A stretch of DNA of 64,000 bases from Sphingomonas hengshuiensis (GTDB taxonomy: Bacteria > Pseudomonadota > Alphaproteobacteria > Sphingomonadales > Sphingomonadaceae): positions 1 to 64,000 of the forward strand of contig QFNF01000001.1 in assembly GCA_003240755.1 (NCBI GenBank), given 5' to 3'. Below the pieces are notes generated by a model that was not told the DNA's origin, searched no databases, and saw nothing but the letters and a program-made list of their open reading frames with translations. A program made the position numbers and the translations under genes. Positions 24,107-33,400 of the stretch are shown here, piece by piece (the stretch's first letter is position 1; each line of letters begins with the position of its first letter).

Positions 24107-27100
24107 ATGTCGAACGCCACCGCCCCCGATCGATCCGTACAAGGGGAGGGGCGGATCGCGATCGGTCCCGTCGCCGCCCAACTGGCGCGGGTCGTGACGG
24201 AACGACCGCTGCTGTTCGTCGCGTCGGACGAGGTGCGTGCCGCGGCGATCGCCGACCTGCTCGCCATGCTCGTTCCCATGGCGGAGGTCGTCCATCTGCC
24301 CGCCAGCGACGCGCTGCCCGGTGACGATGCGCCGGCATCGCCCGGCAATGCCGGTGCGCGGGTCGCGGCGCTTCGCCGGTTGCGGATCGCCTGTGCGGAG
24401 GGACGCCGCTTCGCCTGCATCACCACGGCGGAGGCAACCGCGCTGCGGATCGCCGCCCCGGCCGATTTCGATGCCGCGCCGCCGGTGCTGCGCGTCGGCG
24501 ATGCGATCGACCTGGCGGACCTTGCCGAACGGGCGGCGGAGCTTGGCTATGTCGTCGACGACCGCGTCGACGAACCCGGTGAGGTGGTGGTGCGTGGGGG
24601 CGTGATCGATATCTTCCCGGCCGACGCCGTGGGTCCGATCCGCATCGCGGTGGAGGCGGGCAATATCGTGTCGATCCGCCGCTACGATCCCGTTACCCAG
24701 CGCGGTGAGGCCGATCTGGATGCGGTGACGATCGGCCGCGCGGCCGAACCGGCGGCAACCGATGGCGTCGCGCTGCTCGACCATGTGCCCGGTGCCGCGG
24801 TGGCGGCGGATGGCGATGCGGCGGCACGACGCGCGCGCTTCCTCGATCTGGCACGCGACGCGACGCGCCGCCGTCGCCGCGATGCCGCCGCGCTGATCGA
24901 CGGCGCGGAATGGAACGCGCTGCTCGACCGCCGCGAGCCTATCTCCCTGCGCGATGCGGCCGACGTGCCGCGCTTCGTGACGCGGCGCGCGCCGTCGCGC
25001 GCCTTCGGCACGTTCGCCCGCGAGGTGCTGGACGGCGGACGGCTGGTGCTGGCGGGCAGTCCGCGCGACCTGCGCTTCCTGCGAAAGCGGCTGGCGACGC
25101 TCGGCCGGACCGAACCGGTCACGATCACATCGTGGGACGCGGCGATCGATGCCGAACCGGGCAGCGCGATGCTGCTGGTCGCGCCGCTCGACCGCGGGTT
25201 CGTGCTGGAGGGCGTGACGGTGGTCGCGGGCGGCGACCTGCTGGGTGGCCGCGCGCGCGGCGACGAACTGGCGGCGGCCAGCGCCAATCCGTTGTTCGCC
25301 GAAGCGGGCGAGCTGCGCATCGGCGACGTGATCGTGCACGAGGATTTCGGCATCGGCTGCATCGCCGGGCTGGAAACGCTGCCGGACGACGCCGGCGACG
25401 CGATCGTGCTGGACTATGCCAGGGGCGCGCGGCGGCTGGTGCCGGTCATGGAGGCCGACCATATCTGGCGATACGGGGCGGACGCCGATGCGGTGACACT
25501 GGACGCGCTGGACGGTGCGAGCTGGCAGAAGCGGCGCGGCGCGATCGATAGCGCGATCGCCGAAAGCGCGCGCGAACTGGCGGCGATCGCCGCGACACGC
25601 GACACGGTGCGGGTGGCGGCGATCGACGTCGATATCGCCGCCTATGAACGCTTCGCCGCCGGCTTTGCGTTCACCGAAACCCCCGATCAGGCCCGCGCGA
25701 TTTCCGCCGCGCGCGACGACCTCGCGTCGGGAAAGCCGATGGACCGGCTGGTGATCGGCGATGTCGGCTATGGCAAGACCGAGGTTGCGCTGCGCGCCGC
25801 CGCGATCGTCGCGCTGTCCGGGCGGCAGGTCGCGGTCGCCGCGCCGACGACGGTGCTGGTGCGCCAGCACGTCGAAACCTTCCGCCGTCGCTTCGAGGGT
25901 ACGGGGATCGAGGTCGCCGGCCTGTCGCGCCTGTCCGACGCGGACGAGAAGAAGCGGGTGAAGGCCGGCCTTGCCGACGGATCGATCGGCGTGGTGGTCG
26001 GTACCCAGGCGGTGGCGGGCAAGGGCGTCGGCTATCGCGACCTCGCGCTGGTGGTGATCGACGAGGAGCAGCGCTTCGGTGCCGGCGACAAGGCGCGCCT
26101 GCGCGAGCTGGCCGACCATGTCATGACGCTGTCGGCGACGCCGATTCCGCGTACGCTGCAAAGCGCGCTGATCGGGTTGCAGCAGCTCTCGGTCCTTGCC
26201 ACCCCGCCCGCGCTGCGCCAGCCGATCCGCACCGCTATCGCCGATTTCGACGAGGTGACGGTGCGCACCGCGCTGCTGCGCGAACGCACGCGCGGCGGGC
26301 AGAGCTTCGTCGTCGTGCCGCGGATCGAGGATATCGCCCCGCTGGAGGCACGGCTGCGCACGCTCACGCCCGAGCTCGACCTGGTCGTCGCGCATGGCAG
26401 GATGCCGGCGGCCGAAATCGATGCGGCGATGGTCGGCTTCGCGGCGGGGGAGGGCGACGTGCTGCTGGCGACCAATATCATCGAGGCGGGGCTGGACGTG
26501 CCGCGCGCCAACACGATGATCGTCCATCATGCCGACCGGTTCGGCCTGTCGCAGCTCCACCAGTTGCGCGGCCGCGTCGGGCGGGGCGGGCGGCGGGGGC
26601 AGGTGCTGCTGCTGACCGATCCCGACCGGTCGATCGCCGATGCCACCCTGAAGCGCCTGCGCACCCTGCAGGCGTTCGACCGGCTGGGCGCGGGCTTTGC
26701 GATCAGCGCGCGCGACCTCGACCTGCGCGGGGCGGGCGATCTGGTCGGCGAGGCGCAGGCCGGGCACATGAAGCTGATCGGCATCGACCTCTACCAGTAT
26801 CTGCTTGGCCGGGCGTTGCGCGCGGCGCGCGGCGAAAGCGTCGACCGCATCGTCCCCGAACTGCGCCTCGGCATCGCCGGGCGTCTGCCCGAAAGCTGGA
26901 TTCCCGAGGCGGAGGTACGGCTGATGCTCTATGGCCGGCTCGCCCGGATCGAGGATGAAGGCGCGCTGGACGGGTTCGAGGAGGAGTTGGAGGATCGTTT
27001 CGGCGCGTTGCCCGAACCGGCCCGGCTGCTGATCGAACTGGCGCGGGTCCGGCTGCTGGCGCGCGGGGCGGGGGTGGCAAAGGTCGATGCCGGCCCCGCC

Positions 27101-27247
27101 GCGATCGCGCTGACCCCGCAGCACCGGGGCGACGCGCCCAAGGGGCTGACCGAAAAGAACGGCCGCTGGATCGTGCCGGCGCGGATCGACGATCCGGGCG
27201 AGCGGCTGGCAAAGGTCGGCGAGGTGCTGGAGGCGGTCGCGGCATAA
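24107..27247 (+). CDS. Compact Mfd-like transcription-repair coupling factor
   Basis: The 1,046-residue superfamily-2 translocase has Mfd order: a degenerate UvrB-like N-terminal module, an RNA polymerase-interacting domain (GDVIVHEDFGIGCIAGLE near residue 405, Trp near 475) and the helicase core. That core has VIGDVGYGKTEVALRAA (Walker A), VIDEEQRFG (DEEQ), LSATPIPRTLQ, ATNIIEAGLDVPRANT, and LRGRVGRGG. A TRCF C-terminal domain ends the protein. It should remove stalled RNA polymerase and recruit UvrA. It is about 100 residues shorter than typical Mfd (about 1,150) and the N-terminal domain diverges, so it may be a paralogue rather than the only Mfd. ATG 24107 is used; longer ORFs extend into the divergent neighbour. 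Confidence 0.85.
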   Translation: MSNATAPDRSVQGEGRIAIGPVAAQLARVVTERPLLFVASDEVRAAAIADLLAMLVPMAEVVHLPASDALPGDDAPASPGNAGARVAALRRLRIACAEGRRFACITTAEATALRIAAPADFDAAPPVLRVGDAIDLADLAERAAELGYVVDDRVDEPGEVVVRGGVIDIFPADAVGPIRIAVEAGNIVSIRRYDPVTQRGEADLDAVTIGRAAEPAATDGVALLDHVPGAAVAADGDAAARRARFLDLARDATRRRRRDAAALIDGAEWNALLDRREPISLRDAADVPRFVTRRAPSRAFGTFAREVLDGGRLVLAGSPRDLRFLRKRLATLGRTEPVTITSWDAAIDAEPGSAMLLVAPLDRGFVLEGVTVVAGGDLLGGRARGDELAAASANPLFAEAGELRIGDVIVHEDFGIGCIAGLETLPDDAGDAIVLDYARGARRLVPVMEADHIWRYGADADAVTLDALDGASWQKRRGAIDSAIAESARELAAIAATRDTVRVAAIDVDIAAYERFAAGFAFTETPDQARAISAARDDLASGKPMDRLVIGDVGYGKTEVALRAAAIVALSGRQVAVAAPTTVLVRQHVETFRRRFEGTGIEVAGLSRLSDADEKKRVKAGLADGSIGVVVGTQAVAGKGVGYRDLALVVIDEEQRFGAGDKARLRELADHVMTLSATPIPRTLQSALIGLQQLSVLATPPALRQPIRTAIADFDEVTVRTALLRERTRGGQSFVVVPRIEDIAPLEARLRTLTPELDLVVAHGRMPAAEIDAAMVGFAAGEGDVLLATNIIEAGLDVPRANTMIVHHADRFGLSQLHQLRGRVGRGGRRGQVLLLTDPDRSIADATLKRLRTLQAFDRLGAGFAISARDLDLRGAGDLVGEAQAGHMKLIGIDLYQYLLGRALRAARGESVDRIVPELRLGIAGRLPESWIPEAEVRLMLYGRLARIEDEGALDGFEEELEDRFGALPEPARLLIELARVRLLARGAGVAKVDAGPAAIALTPQHRGDAPKGLTEKNGRWIVPARIDDPGERLAKVGEVLEAVAA

Positions 27248-27289
27248 TCTTCGCTGGCGTCGGCGCGCCTGCCGTCCGATGATGCCTGC

Positions 27290-28054
27290 ATGACGCAAGC
27301 GATCTTCATCACCGGCGGCGGGTCGGGCATCGGGCGAGCGGTCGCCCAACGGTTCGCGGCACGCGGCTGGCGGGTCGGGCTGGGCGACGTGAACGCCGCC
27401 GGCCTTGCCGAAACGGCTGCGCTGTTGCCCGCCGGCACCGCGACGTTCGTGTTCGACGTGACCGATCGTGCCGGCTGGGATGCCGCACTGGCGGACTTTG
27501 CCGCGGGCGGCGGGATCGACGTGCTGTTCAACAATGCCGGCATCGCCGCGGGCGGCGTCTTTGCCGAGATGACGCCCGCGTCGATCGAGCGGACCATCGC
27601 CATCAACCTGACCGGCGTCGTCCATGGCGCACAGGCGGCGCATTCGTACCTCAAGGCCAGCGGCGGCTGCCTCCTCAACACCGCCTCGGCGGCGGGCATC
27701 TACGGCACCGCCGGCGCCGCGGTCTATTCGGCGACCAAGTTCGGGGTGCGCGGCCTGACCGAAGCGCTCGACGGCGAATGGGCGGCGGACGGCATCCGCG
27801 TCCGCTCGCTGATGCCGGGGTTCATCGATACCCCGCTGCTCGACGCGTCGTTGGCGGGCACCAACTACAATGTCCGCCAGCAGGTCCGCGCCGCCGGCCT
27901 CGAATTCACCCCCGTGGAGGTCGTCGCGCAGGCGGCGTGGGACGCGGTACATGGCGATGCGGTCCACACGCCCATCGGCCCGACCGCCAAACGCATGCGC
28001 TTCGCCGCGCGCTGGATGCCGGGAAAATTGCGCCAGCAGATGCGGCGGCGGTAG
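27290..28054 (+). CDS. SDR-family oxidoreductase
   Basis: The 254-residue classical short-chain dehydrogenase has the nucleotide motif TGGGSGIG at residues 8-15, NNAG at about 83, Ser in LLNTASAAG and YSATK (catalytic Tyr-x3-Lys) at about 145-149. An acidic residue after the second strand (GDVNAAG) suggests NAD(H) preference. The substrate is unknown. The C-terminus is short and basic. It starts 43 bases after the Mfd-like gene and may be co-transcribed. A long palindromic repeat follows the stop. Confidence 0.9.
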   Translation: MTQAIFITGGGSGIGRAVAQRFAARGWRVGLGDVNAAGLAETAALLPAGTATFVFDVTDRAGWDAALADFAAGGGIDVLFNNAGIAAGGVFAEMTPASIERTIAINLTGVVHGAQAAHSYLKASGGCLLNTASAAGIYGTAGAAVYSATKFGVRGLTEALDGEWAADGIRVRSLMPGFIDTPLLDASLAGTNYNVRQQVRAAGLEFTPVEVVAQAAWDAVHGDAVHTPIGPTAKRMRFAARWMPGKLRQQMRRR

Positions 28055-28072
28055 AGTTTTACCGCTTGCCCG

Positions 28073-28185
28073 ACCGTTCGTCCTGAGTAGCCGCTGAGCT
28101 TGTCGAAGCGGCGTATCGAAGGACTGCCAAGGGTGCTTCGATACGGGTCTTCGACTTCGCTCAGCCCCTACTCAGCACGAACGGT
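28073..28185. repeat. Long palindromic REP-like element
   Basis: The outer arms ACCGTTCGTCCTGAGTAG (28073-28090) and CTACTCAGCACGAACGGT (28168-28185) match in 17 of 18 positions when one is reversed. Inner blocks around GCTGAGCTTGTCGAAG and CTTCGACTTCGCTCAGC also pair, as do CGTATCGAAG and CTTCGATACG. The whole is a roughly 113-base imperfect palindrome of the type scattered between sphingomonad genes. It lies between two convergent genes. Confidence 0.8.
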
Positions 28186-28195
28186 TAGGTGGCAT

Positions 28196-28483
28196 TCACT
28201 CCACCAGCGCGTCGATCGCCTGTGCCATGTCGATATCGCGATCCGACAGCCCGCCCGCATCGTGCGTCGTCAGCAGCACGTCGACCCGGTTATAGACGTT
28301 CGACCATTCGGGGTGGTGATCGGCCTTCTCCGCCAGCATCGCCACCTGCGTCATGAACGCGAACGCCTGGCTGAAATTGTCGAAGGTGAAGCTGCGGACG
28401 ATCGCGTCGCGCGCGGCGTCATGGTCCCAGTCGGGCAGCCCGTCGAGCGCATCGGCGCGTTCGGCTTGGCTCAGCGGTTCCAT
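28196..28483 (-). CDS. phhB: 4a-hydroxytetrahydrobiopterin dehydratase (PCD/DCoH)
   Basis: The 95-residue protein dehydrates 4a-hydroxytetrahydrobiopterin after aromatic amino-acid hydroxylation. The signature [16 protein letters not shown] at residues 52-67 contains the catalytic His pair, with [16 protein letters not shown] after it; length is normal. ATG 28483 is chosen ([13 protein letters not shown]), since the longer ORF enters the divergent gene's leader. No phenylalanine hydroxylase is adjacent. The protein is cytoplasmic. Confidence 0.93.
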   Translation of the reverse strand: MEPLSQAERADALDGLPDWDHDAARDAIVRSFTFDNFSQAFAFMTQVAMLAEKADHHPEWSNVYNRVDVLLTTHDAGGLSDRDIDMAQAIDALVE

Positions 28484-28532
28484 CCATGCCCTCCCTTGTA
28501 TCTTCGTGGTCCCAGCGCCTATTGCTTCCCCC

Positions 28533-28928
28533 ATGTCCGATCAAGCGCGAACCGCCCCCGGCGCGGCCGAGATGGAAGCGTTGGCGCGCGCCGCGCTGGC
28601 GCGCATTCCCGAACCCTTTGCCGGCCACCTGTCCGACATCGTGCTGCTGGTCGAGGAGTTCGCCGATGACGAGACGCTGGCGGCGATGGGGATGGAGCCG
28701 TACGAGCTGACCGGCCTGTATCATGGCAGCCCGGTCGGCGACAAATCGGCGTTCGACGGCATGCGCCTGCCCGATCGCATCCATCTCTATCGCCAGCCGC
28801 TGCTGGCCGAATGGTGCGAAACGGGCGTCGATCTCGGCGACCTGATCCGCCATGTCGTGGTGCACGAGGTCGGCCATCATTTCGGCCTGTCCGACGACGA
28901 CATGCACGCCTTGGAAGACGCCGATTGA
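28533..28928 (+). CDS. Zincin-like metallopeptidase
   Basis: The 131-residue cytoplasmic protein belongs to the small possibly metal-dependent protease family next to ccmA in alphaproteobacteria. The zinc motif [18 protein letters not shown] is at about residues 110-127 (HExxH with downstream Asp/Glu). A conserved [12 protein letters not shown] segment lies earlier. Its TGA overlaps the TTG start of ccmA (TTGA at 28925-28928), so they are co-translated. The substrate is unknown. Confidence 0.88.
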   Translation: MSDQARTAPGAAEMEALARAALARIPEPFAGHLSDIVLLVEEFADDETLAAMGMEPYELTGLYHGSPVGDKSAFDGMRLPDRIHLYRQPLLAEWCETGVDLGDLIRHVVVHEVGHHFGLSDDDMHALEDAD

Positions 28929-29488
28929 CGCTGACCTTCGCCGGGGTGACGGCGACGCGCGGGGGGCGGGTGCTGTTCCGCGACCTGTCGTTCGCGCTGG
29001 CGGCGGGCGGCGCGTTGTCGGTACAGGGGCCCAACGGCGTGGGGAAATCGACGCTGGTCCGCATCGCCGCCGGGTTGTTGCCGCCCGCCGCCGGTAGCGT
29101 CGCGCGCGCGGGAGCGGTGGCGTTGCTGACCGAGGCGGCGGCGCTCGACGCGCAACTGCCGCTGGCGGACGCGCTCGGTTTCTGGGCGGGGCTCGACGCG
29201 GCGCGCGACCGGTTGCGGCCGGCGATGGTTGCGATGGGGATCGACCCGCTCGCCGACGTACCGGTGCGGATGCTGTCGACCGGGCAGCGGCGCCGCGCCG
29301 CGATCGCGCGGGTCATCGCCTCGGGCGCGCCGCTGTGGCTGCTCGACGAACCGGCCAACGGCCTCGACGCCGCGTCGCTCGCACGGCTGGAAACCGCGAT
29401 CGCCGCGCATCGCGCGGGCGGCGGGGCGGTGCTGGTCGCCAGCCATGTGGCCGTAGCGCTGCCCGATGCACAGGCGCTTGCGCTGTGA
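28925..29488 (+). CDS. ccmA: Haem exporter ATP-binding protein CcmA
   Basis: The 187-residue ABC ATPase has Walker A GPNGVGKS at about residues 36-43, a signature LSTGQRRRAAIAR at about 119, Walker B LWLLDEPANGLD at about 138 and switch His in ASHVA. Short length and partner CcmB identify it as CcmA, which drives haem handling for c-type cytochrome maturation. It starts at a TTG coupled to the upstream stop and overlaps ccmB by four bases. ccmC and later genes are not next to it here. Confidence 0.92.
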   Translation: MTLTFAGVTATRGGRVLFRDLSFALAAGGALSVQGPNGVGKSTLVRIAAGLLPPAAGSVARAGAVALLTEAAALDAQLPLADALGFWAGLDAARDRLRPAMVAMGIDPLADVPVRMLSTGQRRRAAIARVIASGAPLWLLDEPANGLDAASLARLETAIAAHRAGGGAVLVASHVAVALPDAQALAL

Positions 29489-30120
29489 TCGCGCTGGTTG
29501 CCCGCGAACTGCGCATCGCGTGGAGCGGCGGCGGATTGCTGTTGCCGGTGGCCTTCTTCCTGCTGGTCGCGACGCTGTTTCCCTTCGCCATCGGCCCGGA
29601 TGCGGCGCTGCTGGCGCGGATCGGTGGCGGCGTGGCATGGGCGGCGGCACTGCTGGCGGCGTTGCTGCCGATCGAGCGGCTGGTCGCGCACGATCTCGAC
29701 GCGGGCGTGGTCGATCAGTTGGTGGTGCGCGGGTGGAGCGAGACCGCCATCGCCGTGGCCAAGACGATCGGCCACTGGGCGGGTTTCGCGCCGGCGGCGA
29801 TGCTGTCGGCGGCGCTGTCGGCGGCGTTGCTGGGGATCGACGCGGCGACGCTGCTCGCGCTGGAGATCGGCCTGCTGCTCGGCACGCCGGGGCTGGCGGC
29901 GCTGGGCGTGGCGACGGCGGCACTGGTCGCGGGGCTGCGGGGTAGCGGCGCGGTCGCGGGGCTGGTGATGGTTCCGCTGGCGCTGCCGCTGGTGATCTTC
30001 GGGGCCGGCGGGATCGGGGGCGGGGCGGGGGCGATGAAGCTGCTGGGCGCGACCAGCCTGCTGCTGTGCGTCGGCGGGCCGCTGGTGGCGGGGGCCGCGA
30101 TGCGGATCGCCCGAACCTGA
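29485..30120 (+). CDS. ccmB: Haem exporter permease CcmB
   Basis: The 211-residue integral membrane protein has about six hydrophobic spans. It starts at GTG 29485, overlapping the ccmA stop (GTGA). The family motif LLAALLPIERL followed by DLDAGVVDQL lies at about residues 55-80. With CcmA it forms the inner-membrane complex that releases holo-CcmE in cytochrome c biogenesis. The gene is convergent with the methyltransferase gene, with 19 bases between stops. No ccmC follows. Confidence 0.93.
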   Translation: MIALVARELRIAWSGGGLLLPVAFFLLVATLFPFAIGPDAALLARIGGGVAWAAALLAALLPIERLVAHDLDAGVVDQLVVRGWSETAIAVAKTIGHWAGFAPAAMLSAALSAALLGIDAATLLALEIGLLLGTPGLAALGVATAALVAGLRGSGAVAGLVMVPLALPLVIFGAGGIGGGAGAMKLLGATSLLLCVGGPLVAGAAMRIART

Positions 30121-30139
30121 TCCCCCATGCCGCGGCGTG

Positions 30140-31009
30140 TCAGTCCCGATGCCACCGCGCGAAGATCGCCGTCGGCAGCGTCAGCCCGCGCGTCTCCTCG
30201 CGCACGCCCAGTTCCCCGCACTCGATCCGCCCGCCCAGATCGCCCAGCGACTGGCGCAGCAATTCGCCGATCGCCAGCGCCGACATCCGGACCGCATAGA
30301 CCGTCAGGAACAGGAACCGCGACTCCGTATCCAGCAACCGGCGGCAATCCGCGATCATCGCCGGCAGATGCTCTTCGAGCTTCCACACCTCGCCATTCGG
30401 CCCGCGCCCCCATTTCGGCGGATCGAGGACGATGCCGTCATAGCGCCGGGCGCGCCGTACCTCGCGCGCGACGAACTTGGCGGCATCCTCGACCAGCCAG
30501 CGCACCGGCCTGTCGGTCATCGCGGACAGCGCGGCATTGGCGCGCGCCTGTTCGACCGACTTCTTCGACGCATCGACATGGACGACCCGCGCCCCCGCCG
30601 CCGCCAGCGCCAGCGAACCGACCCCGGTATAGCCGAACAGGTTCAGGCATTCGGGGTCGTTCGCCCCGTCCAGCCGCCCGCGCATCCAGTCCCATACCGG
30701 CGCCATGTCGGGAAAGAAGCCCAGATGCCGGAACGGCGTGTTGCTCGCCGAAAACCGCACCTCGCGCCACGTCAGCGGCCAGTCGCGCGGCGGCTGCCGG
30801 AAGAATTGCCAGCGCCCGCCGCCATCCTCGTCCGACCCCGGCACGAATTCGCCATGCGCGTCCCAGTCGGACAGCGCGGGCGCCCACATCGCCTGCGGTT
30901 CGGGGCGGATGAAGCGGTACGGGCCATAGCGTTCGAGCTTGCGGCCATGGCCGCAATCGATCAGCCCGTAATCGCCCCAGGGTTCGCCGATGAGTGCGAT
31001 CGGGTCCAT
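30140..31009 (-). CDS. Class I SAM-dependent rRNA methyltransferase-like protein
   Basis: The 289-residue Rossmann-fold methyltransferase has LNLFGYTGVGSLALAAAGA (SAM motif I, about residue 127), VVHVDASKK (motif II) and IVLDPPKWGRG (motif IV, DPPK). These are features of the RlmI/RsmI-like SAM_MT family acting on ribosomal RNA. The N-terminus (LIDCGHGRKLERYGPYRFIRPE) matches alphaproteobacterial members. Its ATG overlaps the thrC stop by one base (TAATG), so it is the last gene of the cox/thrC minus-strand run. Confidence 0.9.
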   Translation of the reverse strand: MDPIALIGEPWGDYGLIDCGHGRKLERYGPYRFIRPEPQAMWAPALSDWDAHGEFVPGSDEDGGGRWQFFRQPPRDWPLTWREVRFSASNTPFRHLGFFPDMAPVWDWMRGRLDGANDPECLNLFGYTGVGSLALAAAGARVVHVDASKKSVEQARANAALSAMTDRPVRWLVEDAAKFVAREVRRARRYDGIVLDPPKWGRGPNGEVWKLEEHLPAMIADCRRLLDTESRFLFLTVYAVRMSALAIGELLRQSLGDLGGRIECGELGVREETRGLTLPTAIFARWHRD

Positions 31010-32403
31010 TACGCGCGTGGGCTCGCCCGCTCGGCGATCCATGCCGTCACCGCCTCGAACGTCGCGGGCAGCGTGACATAGCGTTCCTCGCGATCGAACA
31101 GGTCGCCGACGCGCGGGGGCAACGGCGCGCGGGTGCCGATCGCGCGTTCGACCGCGTCGGGGAACTTGGCCGGATGCGCGGTCGCCAGCGTCACCATCGG
31201 CGCGTCGATCCCGCTGTCGAGCGCGGCGGCAAGGGCGATCGCGGTGTGCGGGTCGATCGTCTGCGCGGCGTTGTCGCACGCCCGGCGCATCGCCTGCGCC
31301 ATGCGGTCGCCATCGACCCGCGCGCTCTGGAACAGCGATGCCGCGCCCTGCGACTGCGCGTTGGTCAGCCGCATCGCCCGTGCTTGCTCGAACCCGCGCA
31401 TCTGTTCGCCCAGCGCCGTGCCGTCCCGCCCGCCCAGATCGTAGAGCAGCCGTTCGAAGTTCGAGCTGACCTGGATATCCATCGACGGCGTCGCGGTCGG
31501 CGTTACGCTCGCGCTCGAATAATCGCCGTTGGTCAGCGCGCGGTGCAGGATGTCGTTGACGTTGGTCGCGACGATCAGCCTGGCGATCGGCAACCCCATC
31601 CGCGCGGCGACGTACCCTGCGAACACATCGCCGAAATTGCCGGTGGGAACCGAGAAGGCGATCGCCTTGTCCGGCCCGCCCAGCCGTACCGCGGCATAGA
31701 AATAATAGACCACCTGCGCCATCAGCCGCGCCCAGTTGATCGAATTCACCGCCGACAGCCGGAACCGCCCCGAAAAACCGGGATCGTTGAACATCGCCTT
31801 CACCAGCGCCTGCGCGGTGTCGAAATCGCCCTCGATCGCGATGTTGTGGACGTTGGGCGACAGCACGGTCGTCATCTGGCGCCGCTGCACGTCGGACACG
31901 CGCCCGGCCGGGTGGAGCATGAAGATGTCGATATTGTCGCGGCCCGCCACCGCGTCGATCGCCGCCGATCCGGTATCGCCGCTGGTCGCGCCGACGATCG
32001 TCAGCCGTTCGGTCGTGCCGGTCAGGAACTTCTCGAACAACAGCCCCAGCAGTTGCAGCGCCACGTCCTTGAACGCCAGCGTCGGCCCGTGGAACAGCTC
32101 CAGCAGCCACTGGTCATGGTCGATCTGCACCAGCGGCGTCACCGCGCCATGGCTGAACCGGGCATAGGCGGTCTCGCACAACGCGCGCAATTCGGCTTCG
32201 TCCAGCGAATCGCCGACGAACGGCAGCATCACCCGGACCGCCGTCTCGGCATAGCTCAGCCCCGCCAGGCCGGCGATCTCGTCCCGGGTCAGGGTCGGCC
32301 ACGCATCGGGCAGGTACAGCCCGCCGTCGCGGGCCAATCCGGCCAGCGTCGCGCCGGCGAAGTCGAGGGTGGGCGCGTCGCCCCGGGTGCTGACATACCG
32401 CAT
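31009..32403 (-). CDS. thrC: Threonine synthase
   Basis: The 464-residue PLP enzyme converts O-phosphohomoserine to threonine. The N-terminus MRYVSTRG and LAFKDVALQ (PLP Lys, about residue 109) are typical. So are VGATSGDTGSAAIDAVAG (phosphate-binding Ser/Thr region), FSVPTGNFGDVFAGYVA and VATNVNDIL. ATG 32403 is used; a longer in-frame ORF is a read-through of the upstream SURF1 region. The gene lies 11 bases after the SURF1 stop in the same run. Confidence 0.95.
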   Translation of the reverse strand: MRYVSTRGDAPTLDFAGATLAGLARDGGLYLPDAWPTLTRDEIAGLAGLSYAETAVRVMLPFVGDSLDEAELRALCETAYARFSHGAVTPLVQIDHDQWLLELFHGPTLAFKDVALQLLGLLFEKFLTGTTERLTIVGATSGDTGSAAIDAVAGRDNIDIFMLHPAGRVSDVQRRQMTTVLSPNVHNIAIEGDFDTAQALVKAMFNDPGFSGRFRLSAVNSINWARLMAQVVYYFYAAVRLGGPDKAIAFSVPTGNFGDVFAGYVAARMGLPIARLIVATNVNDILHRALTNGDYSSASVTPTATPSMDIQVSSNFERLLYDLGGRDGTALGEQMRGFEQARAMRLTNAQSQGAASLFQSARVDGDRMAQAMRRACDNAAQTIDPHTAIALAAALDSGIDAPMVTLATAHPAKFPDAVERAIGTRAPLPPRVGDLFDREERYVTLPATFEAVTAWIAERASPRA

Positions 32404-32414
32404 GGCCGTGGCGG

Positions 32415-33023
32415 TTAGCGGCTGCGGCGACGAAGTGCCAGCAAGTATATGATGACCGCCGCCAAGGCGAAGGCGAACCACTGGATCGCATAGGCCAGGT
32501 GATTGTCGGGCAGGCTGGCCGGATCGGGCCGGCGGCTGGGCGTCAGGCCGGGGGCGGCGCGGTCCGACACGATCATCGGCGCGGGCGGGGGGGCATGGCC
32601 GCGCAGCCGGTCGAGCAGCGTCGGTCCGCCGGGCGCATGGCTGAGCGTGCCGGCCACCGCGCCGCCGGCCCAGACCGGGCGCAGCCCGGGATCGCTCGCC
32701 ACGCCCATATCGACCCGGAACCGCTGGCCGGTGGGCGACACGCAGGCGGCGATGTGGCGATAGCCCGGGGCGCCTTCGGTGGTCCGGCCGGCACCCATCG
32801 TCCAGTCGGCGACCCGCGCACATTCCGCCGTCACCCGCGCGAACAGCAGGTCGTCGGTGATCCGCCGCGGCAGCGGTTGCGCCGGGCGGTCGAGATTGGC
32901 GGTGGCGCGCGCGATCAGCACCGCCTTTTCGGCACGGCGCTGCAATTGCCACAGGCCCAGCGCCACCATCGCGGCGACGGCGATCAGGACGATCAGCGTG
33001 GGAAGAACGGGCAGGCGCTTCAT
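32415..33023 (-). CDS. SURF1-family cytochrome oxidase assembly protein
   Basis: The 202-residue protein has the SURF1 topology: an N-terminal span (PTLIVLIAVAAMVALGLWQL with the LGxWQLxR motif) and a C-terminal span (IQWFAFALAAVIIYLLAL). The loop between lies in the periplasm and contains YRHIAACVSPTGQRF. SURF1 proteins help insert haem a into subunit I of the aa3 oxidase. The ATG at 33023 overlaps the DUF983 stop. Loop length is somewhat short for the family but both spans are intact. Confidence 0.9.
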   Translation of the reverse strand: MKRLPVLPTLIVLIAVAAMVALGLWQLQRRAEKAVLIARATANLDRPAQPLPRRITDDLLFARVTAECARVADWTMGAGRTTEGAPGYRHIAACVSPTGQRFRVDMGVASDPGLRPVWAGGAVAGTLSHAPGGPTLLDRLRGHAPPPAPMIVSDRAAPGLTPSRRPDPASLPDNHLAYAIQWFAFALAAVIIYLLALRRRSR

Positions 33024-33400
33024 GGGCGGGGGTCGATGGTGCCTTCGCGCGCGGCGTTGCGATATTCGAGCGCCAGCAACATGCCCTTGGCGACCCGCAG
33101 CGATCCGACCACGCCGCCGATGGTCAGCGGCACCCACAGCACGACATGCACCCACCATGGCGGTCCGACCTTCAGGTCGAGCCAGATGGCGAGCACCGTG
33201 ACGATCCCGCCCAGGATCAGCGTCAGGAACGCCGCCGGCCCGTCGCCGACATTGAACGCCGCGAAATCGAGGGCGCAGGCGCTGCACCGGTCGGCAAAGG
33301 CGACGGGGCCACGAAACAATGTCTTCGCTCCGCACCGCGGGCACAGGCCGCGCACGCCGCAATCGAACGGCGCAGGGGGGGCGCCCCCGTCCTCAGCCAT
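33020..33400 (-). CDS. DUF983 membrane protein with zinc ribbon
   Basis: The 126-residue protein has CPRCGAKTLF at about residues 20-29 and CSACALDF at about 41-48 (zinc ribbon), followed by two transmembrane segments (AAFLTLILGGIVTVLAIWL; VHVVLWVPLTIGGVVGSL). DUF983 genes sit with SURF1 and ctaE in alphaproteobacterial cox operons, suggesting an oxidase-related role. The start at 33400 overlaps the ctaE stop. Confidence 0.9.
   Translation of the reverse strand: MAEDGGAPPAPFDCGVRGLCPRCGAKTLFRGPVAFADRCSACALDFAAFNVGDGPAAFLTLILGGIVTVLAIWLDLKVGPPWWVHVVLWVPLTIGGVVGSLRVAKGMLLALEYRNAAREGTIDPRP

Noticed and set aside
23981..27967. 1,328-codon minus-strand ORF opposite the Mfd-like gene
   Set aside because: It runs across the coding strand of two real genes and is a composition artefact of GC-rich coding DNA.
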